Assembly (NCBI GenBank): GCA_022605405.1
Contig: JABYQQ010000001.1
Span: 5,208,001 to 5,272,000 of the forward strand
Length of the DNA: 64,000 nt
Source: Earliella scabrosa
Lineage: Eukaryota > Basidiomycota > Agaricomycetes > Polyporales > Polyporaceae
Reading direction: 5' to 3'
The first letter of the stretch is position 1, and every line of letters begins with the position of its first letter. Below the pieces are notes generated by a model. The model was not told the origin of the DNA. It made no database searches and saw nothing but the letters and a program-made list of their open reading frames with translations. The position numbers and the translations under genes were made by a program. Shown one piece after another: positions 42,927-54,783 of the stretch.

Positions 42927-45900
42927 TTACTCTTTGAAGATCTCAGTGATGAATGCGGCCGTCTCACGAAGGTCCAACTGCCCGTCGTACGTGCCAGCAT
43001 GCCCAGCCAGGACATACTCGACATGAGCGGTGAACGGCTTGCTCACGTCGCCCTTGAGCCCAATCATGCCGCGAACAGACCCGGAGAGCTCGATCTTCTG
43101 GATATCAACGAGGCCCGTCACATGGTCGACGATGTACTGGCCGATGTGGAGTGCAAGCTCCTCCCCGGACTGAGCGACGTCGAGCGCGTGCTGCAGCCCG
43201 TCGAGAGAGGAAGTCGCTGCCTTCGCGGTGGCGAGGGCACCTTGGGCGACATTGAACGCGAGGTACTCGGCAGAAGAGGTGAGCCCGTCGATGGCGGCAA
43301 CCGCTGCCTGGAACACCGCGTCGTTGGCGGTCTGGTACGCAGTGAGCGCGGCCTCAGCACCCTGGAACGCGACGAATTCGGTCCCCTTCTCCGTGACCGC
43401 CACCGTGCGCTCTGCGGCGGTGACGGTGGCCTGAGTGGCAGTGTCGACTGCCCGCACGACACCCTTTGCGGCGTCGATGGTTCCTTGCGCGGCATTCTGT
43501 GCGACGGTGAGCACGCCCTTCGCTGCGTTGATGGCGGCCTGGTCGGCAACGTAGCCAGCGGAGTGGACAATGGCTTTGGCGGCTTCGAGCACCCCGTCAG
43601 CGGTCGCCTTCGCGGCTTTGAGACCTCCAAGTTTGATCCCGAGCCCCGGCTTCTCATACCACTTGGCGTGGTCAAGGTCGTGCTGCGTAGAGTTGATCTG
43701 CGACTGGAGGCTGTCGACCTTGTTCTGTGCGTCTTGGATGGATCTCTCCGCGTTGCCTAGTCTGGTATCAGTAAACGTACTGATTCAGAATCATGTCGTT
43801 GTGCGTACCGAAGTCACGATTCATCTTGTCTTCGGCATTCTTGACGTTGTTCTGAGCATTCCGGATAGCGTCGTTAGCGTCGTTAGTCGCGTTCATCAAT
43901 TTCTGCTGGGCGTCCTGCATGGCAGTGGCGCGGTCGTTGTTCGCCTTCTGCAGCGCAGCTTTCGCATCGGCCAGGGCCTGCGTGGATAGTAGAATTTGAG
44001 CAGGAAAGACGACAATAGATAGGGGAAGACATACCGTGTCGTAGTTCTGCTTGGCTGTCTTGACGTTGTCCTTGAGGTTCTCGATTTGCTTGTTGTACGC
44101 ATCGATTGTGCGCTTCGAGTCGCTAGTCACCTGATCCCGTTTCGACTCCCAAGTCTTCTCCGTCCTGTCGAGGTCGGCTTGAGCATCTCCCTAGACATGC
44201 TGGTTAGAATGCATGAAGTACAGAAGTGTGTGTGTGTGAGGATGACGCACGATCTTCTTGTTGATGACGTCCTTCGCATCCTGGAGGTTCTTCTGTGCAG
44301 TCTCGAAGCCTTCCCTGGCGGCAGCGCATGCCGTATTGAACTGGGCATCCACCTGGTCGCGAACGTATTCCAGGATGTGCTGCTCCATGTCCGCATAAAA
44401 CTCGAAGTCCGCGTTCTCAAGCGTCTTGAATGACACTGCGCCAACCAGCGTTGCCTCCAGGTCGAACAGGAGGAGGTCCGTGAATGTCAGGCGCTGTGGT
44501 TGTGTCAGTCACCTGAGATGTGAGGGCAGTCGCGGGGATTGCCGTACCGTCATGAAGCTAAATATCGGAGTAGGCATGACCTGGACCTCGACGTGTACGT
44601 CGGTTTCCCGCTCGAAGAACGTCACTGAGCCGTCGATTAGGATGTGCTGCAGGTTAGGACCGATGGAGACGTCGATGGTAGCACGGGGCTCGTCAACGCC
44701 GCGCACAGTCAGAGGCCCCAGGACGAAGTTGTCCACTCCTCCCTTGATAGTGACTTGATTAGACGCGACCGCGCATGCAATGTCTGCGTGCTTCCCAAAC
44801 ACGATCATCGAGGCTTGGAACGAGAAGCCTTGTGGGTATGCGATCGTGCCGATGGTCGTGGCGTTGGGACAGATGTAGAGCTTGACATCCTCGAAGTCGA
44901 GGAAGTTGGGAGGTTGTGGGATGGAGAGACCGGTGACAACGTTCGCGAAGGCGACGACGTCATTCACATCAAGATTCTTGACTTCGGCGTAGAGGACTTC
45001 GCCTGCAAGCATTGTACAATACGTCAGTAGGGCATTGAACCGAAGGATAGCGATGAGGGCTTACGTGTCGGATCCTCATTGACCTCAACCGCGAACGAAG
45101 CGGATGCCTTTCCAATCGCGAGTCCACCCACAATACCAAACCCACTGCCGCAGATATTGGTCCGAATGCGAACATATAGTATATCACAGAGTGCGAACAT
45201 ACCTTGGCGTTCCTGTGGTCAGGAACTGAGCAAAGATGATGTCGATGGAGAGCGCGACATTTGGCCCGATCTTCACTGACTGTCCAATGCCGAAGGGGTC
45301 AACCCAATAGCCATCCATCTGCGCTGTCGCACTCGCTCCGAGAGGGTTGATACCAAGAGACATGTGGAAGTCAAGTATCTGACCCTGCGGTTGGACTGGA
45401 ACCTTCACTCCGGCAATGAGGAGTAGGCTCGGCTCGATACCATCGAGTTGGATGCGCAGGGTGAAGGGGTCGCTCACAATCCCTCGTCCGAAATGGACGA
45501 CAGATGCCGCGGGCAGCTGTACATCGAGTTGGAATCCGGTGGCTTTTGACCAGCCAGCGCTGAGGGTAAGACCATTCGTCGGAGCAGAAGACCGGAGTAG
45601 AGAGTCAAGGGGAGCGATGGGGGAAAGACTTGCGCATACTTGTACGCCCTGGCGGAACGTGTACGGAACGTTGACCACACTGGGAACGAATGGGTCGTTC
45701 TGCGATGCTGCGACGAGGACGGCCTGCGAGAGCGCGAGGTCGAGGAAGGATCCCTTGAGTGCGGGAACGAGTTTGGAGAACGCTAGGGTGTCACCCGGAG
45801 CCGTGAGCGAGGCGAACGCCGTCCATTGCGTCTTGCTGTCGTTCCCCTTGTACAAGTGGACGACAGCGTCGAGGGTGAGGCCTTCGAACTCTATCTCACC

Positions 45901-48900
45901 TCCGAGGGCGACACTCGAGCCCTCTGCACCCTTCTGCAAGGTGACCTCCACGAATGCCTTTGTCAGCTCTACCTCGCCGAAGGAGATGGCGTTGCTGCTG
46001 GTCACGTCACCCCGGATTGTGACACCATTGGCAGAGATGATGAGAGTGGCGTTGGCTGCCGTATGGCCTTCGATCTCCACGTCCTCGAGGTTGATCGTGA
46101 GGCCGGTCTCTGAGGCAACCGTGATAGACGCAGAGCCAATCTTGACATCGACATCGGGAATCGCGAGGGATGCATCAGTGAGCGACTCGAAAATGTCGAA
46201 GACGGAACCGAGGTCAAAGTTGCTGAAGACTGCAGAAAGCGAGAACGCCCCGCCGGCCGCGTACGAGCCAGTGAAGACGGCGGTGGTGAACCTGTTCTGG
46301 AAGGTCGCAGAGACCTCGAAGTCGAACGTCTTCATGGGCGAGCTCAATGCGATGTCGGCCGTGAAACATACATCATTCAGCTGGGGTCACGAATTTAGGG
46401 AACCCTCCATGAACGAGAGACCTGCAAACACGTACCACGAGCCCTTTGATACCCAGAGGGTCCTTCCACACATCGCCTTTGAGATCGGCACAGAGCTGGA
46501 CAACTCCACCGAGCTCGCGAATGCGATAGTCGAGCTCGAGCGGGGTGACAGAACCGGGAACGGAGACGGCGAGGGTACCGAACACACCGAAGCCGAAGCC
46601 GATGACGGAGTGCGGCTCTGGCTCCATCTCCATGCTCCTAATCCCGAGCAGCTCCGCACCGATGGAGGTGAGCGTCAGCCCATCGCAGATATGGGCCTGA
46701 AGACCAGGGAACGTGCCCGAGAGCGTGAAGCTCGACACCTTGAGGGGTGTGTTCCAGTCCTGCCTGAGACCCAGTCCAGCGTCGAGATGCAACGTCGGCT
46801 CTTGCACGTTCAGGACCGTCCGCAGGACGTCGTACAACATCCCACAGGACGGGTCGATCGTGTAGTCGGCACCGACGTCCCAACCGATGGGTTTTGTGGC
46901 GTCGAGGCGGTAGTTTTGATGAGTGAAAGTCACGTTGTGGAGGGTGATCTTGTCGAACGGAGTAGACTGCAGCTTCGGGACGACATTTGAGAGTTTGAAG
47001 TCTCCGTCGACTACCGCCTGGTCGTAGATCGGCGGTTCGGTTCCAACGACCACGTTCGGCGGAACAGGGCCATGCCAGCTGTACATCTTGGCCGCCAGCC
47101 CATTGATACCAAAGAGATTGACGTCGCCAACGAGCGTGAAGCCCTCCGGAGGCACTGCAAGGGCTGCGAGAATAGTACCGGTGGGCTGCGTGAGGGCGGA
47201 TGTCGCATCGCCAATCGAAGCGGCCAATGCATGTGGGGCAGAGACCGTACGGGCGTCGTCTTGGGACTCAATGTGGAGTCGCACAGTGGGGTGGTTGATG
47301 GTGACACCGTGGACGTCTACGGAAGATGCACCCGACGCAACAGCTCGGAGCCGAGCAGCTGCGTTAGCGCGGTGGGCGCGGGCGGCCGAGGCGGGACTAG
47401 TGGGCGAGCGGACCCTGGATGTAGATCTTGCGGACCGGTGTGCTGGGGAGAAAGCAGTAATGCGAGAGACGTTTGCAACAGGCGAAGGCACTTGTGCGAG
47501 CGAATGGACGGCACTGGGGATAGCCAAAGCAACGGCAGGCTTCTTCGTCGGGGGCTGACCCTGCGCCGCCTCGTCAGCGTGCTCCTTGACGAAGGCGCGT
47601 AGGATCTTGTCGTCGAGTCGAGCTTCGATACGGAATGGTAGGTAGCGGCTGAAAGGGTCGTAACTAGTTGCACAATTGAAGTCGATGTTCTGAAATCAGC
47701 GTGTCAGTGCATGCCAGCCCTTCTAGTGCAAGCGCGAGCTTACCCAGTCCCTGTACGTCATTGTGAATTGATAGTCCAGTTTCATGCAGAGCCACAGGAG
47801 GCTTCCCTTCTCCGCGGTACGCTGCGCCTCCACCCAAGGCGGGATAGCAACGACGTCAAAAGCCCCATCCATCTTGCGGCGGCGGACATTGCCCTTGACA
47901 ACGTTGCGAGTTACGAGCGTCCCACCGTTAGAGTCGACACAAAGGCTAGCGAGCTCCGAAACAGCGTTCTCGCCGCGGATCATGTCAGTGTTGCACTCCC
48001 CAGTGCCGAAGACAAGATTTGCTCGGGCCTGGGACGTGCGGTAGTCTGCCTTGGTGCCGAGGCCACCGAAATGAAACGCGCTACGATGCAGCCACTATGG
48101 GAGAGTAGGGTTCAGGATGCATCCACATGCATAGAACACCAAGACATACCTCGGCGTCGGAGGGCTTGCGATCCTTGTCCAGTGTGTTCGGAGGCCACAG
48201 CATCTCGGCAACCTGATGAATGCGTTGGGGTAGACTGAAAAAGACGACTGAGAGAGACATACCTCAGTTGCGCTCACATCGCCCATGACGGTCTTCTGCG
48301 ACGTCGCCAAGCGACGCATGTCGCTCGCGGCCTGGATCTTGTCAATGGTAACCGCAGTCGAAGTCTGGAGGCCATCGCCGGCACTGTTGTCAGCCTTCTT
48401 CAGCTTCTTGTCGACGTCGATAGCGGCAGCCACATTGGCGGGCCAGGGTCGGGCAATCGGGTCTGTGCCAAGACGCGCTTTGAAGACCTGTTCGAAGTTC
48501 GCTGCGGAAATCCAGGTGTGGTAGAAGCCGTAAAATGAGGAGCTTAGGAGGACGAGCCCCTCAGTCTTCGCCGCTTGGAATGCGAGGACACGGTAGGCAT
48601 ACTTCGGCGCATCATCTCCGGTCATGATGGCCGCGACGTAAGTCTTGAGCTCCGCCAACGAAAGCAACGCTTCGTCGTCAGACGGGGTGAAGACAAGCTC
48701 AAAGCCAGCGAAGGATGCGGGCTGGACGAAGCGGGTGTAGACGTTGAACGACGCGGTGGACTTGCCAGCGGACTGGTATATGGCGGCCCAGGACGCCTTC
48801 ATCCGAGCCGCCCATGCTTGGGCAGTCTCGCCCGTCTTCACATCGAGCACGTAGTTGCGCTGGAGGGAAATCGGCTGCCCGTTGGCGGTCCAGACGGGGA

Positions 48901-49263
48901 AGAGTGCCGTGTCGCCGCCTTGGACCCTAACGAAGTCTGCCTGGAGAGCTTGGTCGTTGAATCGATTCTTGAAATCTTGCTCCCGCATGTACTGGTTGCT
49001 GTTGTCCTTGCCGAGGAAGACGTAGCGGAAGCCGTCGTCCTTGACATTGTCGGCGGTTTGTCCACTTGGCAACCCCTGCAAACATCGTCAGCAGCCGTGG
49101 CAAGTGATGAAATGGCAGCGCATACGCGGTATATAGCGATGGTATTGGACAACTCGGTCTGACCATCGCTGTAGACATAATCGGGGTACGTGTACAGAGA
49201 ACCCTCTTCATCAGGGTCGAGCACGATGAAGCGAGCGTACTTGGGGAGAGGGGCGGAGGCCAT
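42927..49263 (-). CDS. Very large unknown protein with beta-rich repeats and C-terminal coiled coil
   Basis: Multi-exon minus-strand gene, ATG 49263 (MASAPLPKYARFIVLDPDEE), TAA at 42927-42929, roughly 1,850-1,900 aa. N-terminal 320 aa: a mixed domain with FRYVFLGKDNSNQYMREQDF. Around residues 330-450: AEMLWPPNTL, RSAFHFGGLGTK, NLVFGTGECNTDMIRGEN, which resembles the G-x-N-L-V...N..M..E pattern of DNA/RNA non-specific (HNH/betabetaalpha-type) nucleases, but this is weak. Then three or four long Val/Leu/Thr-rich beta-type segments (MKTFDFEVSATFQN, a GLTINLEDVEIEGHTAANA stretch, FDIIFAQF-type ends). The last 600 aa are helical: DRTEKTWESKRDQV, NKQIENLKDNVKTAKQNYDT, ADAKAALQKANNDRATA, then long Ala/Thr-rich helices. 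No signal peptide or transmembrane helix. Family unknown; I infer a large intracellular protein. Confidence 0.7.
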
Positions 49264-51816
49264 GGTGAGTGGGTTGGGTTGGGTTGGGTTGGTCGGCCAA
49301 CTGTGTCGCAACTTTGCTCTTATACCGCAGATGCTCACCTAGGAGCATGGTAAGACCAGTTTGTAGAGCACTTGCGCGCTATAGCTTTTGACAGGTGGGA
49401 GAGCGTGAGCCGAAACCCTGCGTGTTGAGCGGGTTTAGATGGTTCTAATTGTAACCACGCCGTCAGTATATGGGAACGTGTCGTACGAAAACTCAGACAA
49501 GCGACGTCGGATGGTGAGTATTGACATATCTGTCGGCTCCAGCAACGGGCTCGATGCCCGTTAGTTGTGCCCATGAGGACAAGTGCGGGCCCCATGTTCA
49601 GGGCGATGAATGGACACTGCGCGAGGCGTCGCACACTCGGTGGCGATTATCGAGTTCTGACGTGAGCCCGACTCGAGACACAGCACTGATTGACGTCGGG
49701 AGACCGACCGAACCGGTGAATGTGCCAGAATGCGAGCTAGAACACGGGGAGATTGACGGTGTGGCAAATCCCGATTCAACACCGGTACAGCGTCCGTGTC
49801 GGGAGCTATCCATAGACGCCCATAGCGGACGCAGGCGCCTGAAGGATTTCCGTAGTGAAACAGGGCAGACTGAGTGTCATTCGGATGTGAGAAGATGGAA
49901 TTGGCTATACAAGGGGTTAGGATAGTACCTGTCGCCGGATGTTATATCCAAAGGCCACTTGTCTTCTCGTACTACCCCCTGTGAATGGCACACCGCCCGC
50001 TTGGTCGGGAACAGTGCCCACATCATCTGGGCGACGGCGCAGGTTCTAGAGTGCGTTGACGTCGTGTGGCACCGGGCTCCGGATACCTTGGTCGCACACG
50101 ATCGAGCATTCCGGACCCTCGCTCAACCAATGCACGGGTAGCGGGACCTCAGAGGAACGCGTCTTGCTATTGGGGACGATCAGCGGCGTGCACTCGAGCG
50201 CTGGCAGGACGTTCCTCGTGTGCTGGTACGATTCACGGCACATGCGGTCTGGGTGGGATGGAGAGAAGCTTGAGCAGCGGACATGTTTGAGGGAGTGTCG
50301 AGGATATACCAGTCGGGAGCCGAAGTACTTGAACTTTCGATCTGTCGGAGTGCGTAAAGGTGAGATAGGATAGGTCTGACATTTTAATGACGTGAGTATT
50401 TGCGTTGTGCTCGGACACACCTTTAGAGAAGAATGAGCGCTTGAACTGTCGGGTGTCGTAGATGTGGGAGGTCAAGGCATGTGCGGAGCCCAGCGGATGA
50501 ATCAACCGCGGAGTCGTAGGAGAGGCGAACCGCAATATCGACGTATTGCAGGGTCACAGGGCTGCCAGTACCCAGTTTCCGGTCGCGTTGTCGTGGGTTC
50601 TTGATAGAGCCATACTGTATTAACCGTGGACATTGCTCGCCTGGAGCAAGTATTGATGTTGTGGACGTGCGCGGTGGGAGAGCTGGTCGAGGACGAAGCA
50701 TGGGGAAACGACGGATCAAAGTCGACCTCGACAACATGTTGCCCGTACCAGACATGAGTCGATGCGGATGCTATCGACGAGGCTGTCCAGGCGTACCGTC
50801 TGTCGTTCTCACGGCGTCCTATTCCGGGCAGAGGTTTGCACCATGACGAGTCTTCTGAAGGACCTGCATACTCGCCAAGACCATCCCGGGCGAGCGTTGG
50901 GACTGTGAGTTATTTCCGAAGCTTATGGTTCACTGAGAGTCGTAACAGTGCAGCCATTCAACGATACGGCGCAATGTATTGGCTGTGAGGTGGGTCGACG
51001 AGACTTGAAAGCTGGCGAGAACGCCGCTGCCTCTAGTTGGGAGTATTTGCCGCTGTGGATACAAGCCTAATCAAGTATCACAGCAAAATTCACGGCAGCC
51101 GTAAACACGTACTCCAGCTTTTTTTATCAGAGCAGAAAGGGCTTCGTGTTCTTCTGAAGTCGCCCCCCGCTCCAATTTTCCCTGGCAGCACATCACTGCT
51201 TTCTGTGAAAATTTGATTGCATACAGTCAGTCGGCTGGTAGAACACGCATGCTATACTACTGGTCCAAGTAAGAGGACTTACCAAGAATATTTCTGTACC
51301 CTGCCCTTGGACAGGGCCTTCTCTGGTCTGCTGAGGCTCTCAGCTTACTTCGCAGTCCAGTGCCAGCGCAGTGTCCGGGAGTGTGCGTCCCTGTGCGCGT
51401 CATCGGCGTCTGCCGGCTGATCCATCATCCAACTCAACACAACACCAAATATGTAATGCAGCTAGCGCTGAACCAGCCATACCAACAGTGGCCGCCACTC
51501 GATGCCTCGACAGAAGTCCACTGCGTCAGTAGGAACAGAAGCAATTGCAATTGCATCACAAGCGCTGATTTAGCGGATATAGACGTTGCGGCACTACAAG
51601 TAAAAATCCATCAGGCTATACGTGGTCGCGAGCGCGCTCAGGCTGCGCGTCCTTGTGTCCGAGTCTACGTGTTTTCGAGGCATGAAAACTTTTACGAGTA
51701 TGGCATGCGTTACACGCTACATATACATCGTCGTCCCAAAAGAGCACTGATGACATGAGAGCTGCATGCACAAGATGTTACACCTTGAAGAGGCGAAGGA
51801 AAGGCACGACTCACCT
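49264..51816. other. Promoter of the large gene plus featureless DNA
   Basis: Immediately upstream of the large gene's ATG are four GGGTT units (49270-49292), reading AACCC in the sense direction of its leader. From 49.3 to 51.8 kb ORFs are short and overlapping; no family motif, repeat or RNA gene is seen. One T-run lies at 51119-51126. Confidence 0.5.
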
Positions 51817-52444
51817 TCAACACCGGCCGCAAGAGCGGTTCTGACAGCCCACAGGAGTGAGGTAGACAGGCCCTACGTCGTCCTTGCCGTGCACCGCGTA
51901 GAACGTGCCATACAACTTCATCTCGCGGGCGAACTGGGAGTTGGTGTACGCCTCGTCGATCTGCTTCGCGGTAAGCTTGCTCTTGGGCCGGTCGCGCCAT
52001 AGGCCCCACAGAACGAAGATCGTCATTGCAAACTCCTGGAAGCGGGTCGCGTCAGCAGGTACGCCACTGCTAGCGAGTGGCTGGCGCGAGTGATGAGGTC
52101 CGGAGCGCATCGCAACTGACCCTGTGTCCTATGTTCATGATTGCCTGTCTACCCATGGCGATCTTGCGGTCCTTGTATAAGACGATGACTTGCGGCACTG
52201 GCCAGGTCTTCACGCTGTACCCTAACGGGCGGTATGCCAGTTCTCATGTCAGCAAAATCGACGACGCGGTATGATGCGATTCACCGAGATCCAGTGCCGA
52301 TGGCTCTGTGCGTTCTTCCTCCGCGTCCTGAGTCCGCTCAGATGGCTCCGCGATAGCAGTAGCCTGCGATGACACGGAGCCGTTGGGAGAGGGTGCTCTC
52401 TCCTTCACGACAGGTTCAGCAAAGTCGAGCTTCTCGTACGACAT
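51817..52444 (-). CDS. Small hypothetical protein, tandem paralogue A
   Basis: ATG at 52444 (MSYEKLDFAEPVVKE); low-complexity acidic N-terminus of about 55 aa; intron with a weak GTGAAT donor and GTTAG acceptor; exon TWPVPQVIVLYKDRKIAMGR; intron GGTCAGT...TTCCAG; last exon EFAMTIFVLWGLWRDRP, FAREMKLYGTFYAVHGKDD, VGPVYLTPVG, ending NRSCGRC. It shares the WPVPQVI(V/I)xYxDxKIAxGRxAI core, an intron at the same place, and the F-Y-x-x-H/F-G-(K/R)-D-D-x-GPV segment with its neighbour at 52.8-53.4 kb. No known domain recognised. The hydrophobic EFAMTIFVLWGLW segment is too short and polar-flanked for a confident membrane helix. Confidence 0.6.
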
Positions 52445-52801
52445 GGGATATGGCGACTATGGAGGGGTGGAGAGACGAGTGCTAGGGCTGCGACGCGCGA
52501 GTATTCCCCTCCGGCGGATATTCAAGTACTCGTCGGTGTGATTAAGTTCTGCAGTTCTGACCAGCTACGTCATGTATGACACTCTCCTGCGTGCTGCGCG
52601 GCGTCCTCGCACATGGAATGTCAACCGCAAGCGTAGTGTAGGGGGCGGTAGTGTAGTGTGTCTATTAGACATTACTATGCAAGGATTAGAAGACCCTGGA
52701 AGTACGCTCGTCAGTCCTCCCATATCCGCATGACGACATCATGAAGGCACCCAAATGCTCACCGAGAAACTCCCCTCATCTACACCTCCCCTCTCCACCC
52801 C

Positions 52802-53415
52802 TCACGCTTCGTTGTAGATGAGCTCGATCCGCGCGACGTTCTGTATCAACTCCGCCCAGCCCAAGCTGCCGAGCATAACCGGCCCCGAGTCGTCCCTGCC
52901 GAACGTGTGGTAGAAGACGCCGAAGAGGACGGCGTTGCGCGCGAAGAGCGAGCCCTCGTAGTACGAGTTCACGAACGCGACCCCCGGCTCCGGCGGGACC
53001 CAGATGAAGGTCAGAAACAGCCACTTCATGAATTCCTGGATGCATGGCCGGTCAGAGGGGGGACGAGTCTGCGGGGTGGAACGGACGGACGTACCGCTTT
53101 CCCGAGAGCGGCGATGGCTTCTCGGCCCCATGCGATCTTCATGTCGCGATAGTAGATGATGACTTGTGGGACGGGCCATTGGCCGGTAACAGACACTGGG
53201 AGGGGCGTGTGATTAACTCGAGCGTGAACTAATGCAGAGATTGAACTGTGCTCACTGACGCTATCCGGCCGTCGTAGACGTGATCTTTCAGAGGGTGGTC
53301 GAGGCGAAGCCACCTGCGCTGGAGCAGCAGGAGGTGGAGGGATGACTGGGGGTGGTGGCATTGGCGTAACGGCTTCGGGTATGGCTACTATTGTTACAGG
53401 TCTCTCGGGCTCCAT
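52802..53415 (-). CDS. Small hypothetical protein, tandem paralogue B (about 165 aa)
   Basis: ATG at 53415 (MEPERPVTIVAIPEAV), a Pro-rich N-terminus (PPPPVIPPPPAAPA), an intron whose GTGAGC donor follows GTCA and whose acceptor is CTCCCAG, then VTGQWPVPQVIIYYRDMKIA, a second intron (GTACGT...ATCCAG), and EFMKWLFLTFIWVPPEP, LFARNAVLFGVFYHTFGRDD, a GPVMLGSLGWAELI segment and IELIYNEA. Clear paralogue of the gene 360 bp downstream, in the same orientation: a local tandem duplication in which the N-terminal low-complexity parts have diverged completely while the core is kept. Function unknown. Confidence 0.65.
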
Positions 53416-54722
53416 GGCGTTGAACGCTACTCAGCGTGGAGGGGGAAGAGGGATATGTTGTGGGCACGGGTGCAGTGATGACGATGGATTTTGTATGCAG
53501 CCATGAACCATGCGCGTAAGGTCGGGCATGGGTGCCACGCCCTCGTCGTACGGCAACGCCTTCACATTCACAATCTGCGGGAATCAGTGACGCCTCGCGG
53601 AGACCGACGCAGCCTGTGCAGTATTCGCGTCATCGCCCTGGCCCCTCAGGCCTCAGTAATTAGCGTGGTACACAGACACCGGGGCACGAAATGCCTCGCT
53701 ATGTTTGTGTGCAAGCTGGTTTGAAACGGGACATACGCAAGACAGAACATGCTATATGCTGGGATCGTCGCCAAACTTGCGATTCCGACGCGACCAGCAC
53801 ATAACATGGAATCGTGGCGCGATTGAAACGTGTTTTCCATGTGGCAGCATTTTGTCGTATCGGAAACATATCTTAACAGAGCTGACACGCACCTCGGGAC
53901 TGAACGATTCGACGGGAATCCTCGATTTCACCTTCAGCAAGCTACTCGATTGTAGCACTCTCCACACTAGAACGGCTTGGAACTCGAGAGTTTCTGACAG
54001 TTGACAAGAGCTCGCAAGGGTCCGTCCATTGTGACGTACATTGGTGCACACGCGCACGACTCGACAAGTTTCGGGAGCGAATTTTTTGAGGTACAGCGAG
54101 GGCCATGTTGCCGATTGAATGGACTTTGGGTATGGATGAAGATTTGAGATATGCGTCCGCCAGTAGTCAAGCCAACGTCCGTCTGCGCAGACACGAAACC
54201 AGTGGCAAAGAGGGACGAGAACGGCTGGTTTGACTTCGAATTGTGGTGGCAAAAACAATGGCTAGCGGCTTCCGCACGACCGCAGTCTGGAGGTCGAATA
54301 GACGCGGCGAGAGCGCGAGAAGGACCACATTTGGGCGGTCGCCAGAGCCCGACCAACTCCGCCCGAAGCTGTGGCTGATGCAGTCGGCGGGCCGGGCGAA
54401 GAGGACTGTGGCGAGTCTGGGCCTGAGAGTCGCGCTGCTGAAGAGGTGTGGGTCCCTGCGTATACCTACCATTTCATCTTGCATCCAACCATCTGATACG
54501 AGCTCGGTCCCTGTGCAGACGCGGACGAGGTCGTAGCGTCGCGTGTGTACGAAAGCGAACCCCGCTTTTACCGCAACCAAACCTGGCCACTTACTCCTTG
54601 CCCCTCTCGCTTACGCCCAAAGCGCGCACGCTTTGACTCGCCCCGCCTTGTCTTGTCTCCCGTCCGTTCCACACATAAAAGGATCTCTCGCACCCTCGCA
54701 ACCTTTCGCACTCCTACTCAAA
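53416..54722. other. Intergenic, no gene recognised
   Basis: About 1.3 kb with only short overlapping ORFs. The last 200 bp become C/T-rich, as expected for the leader of the kinase gene. Confidence 0.5.
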
Positions 54723-54728
54723 ACGCGT
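54723..54728 (+). promoter_or_regulatory. ACGCGT (MCB-like) box upstream of FHA-kinase gene
   Basis: Lies 56 bp before the ATG in a C/T-rich leader. Two more ACGCGT copies are in intron 1 (55035-55040 and 55078-55083). This matches the cluster before the brc1-like gene. Confidence 0.45.
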
Positions 54729-54783
54729 CCAGCACGCCCGCAACCACCACTTTCCCTCCTCTCCCTCAAGACCACCTCCAACC

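Noticed and set aside
49270..49292. GGGTT repeats as an internal telomere-like tract
   Set aside because: Only four units, and not the fungal TTAGGG sequence; more likely a leader repeat.
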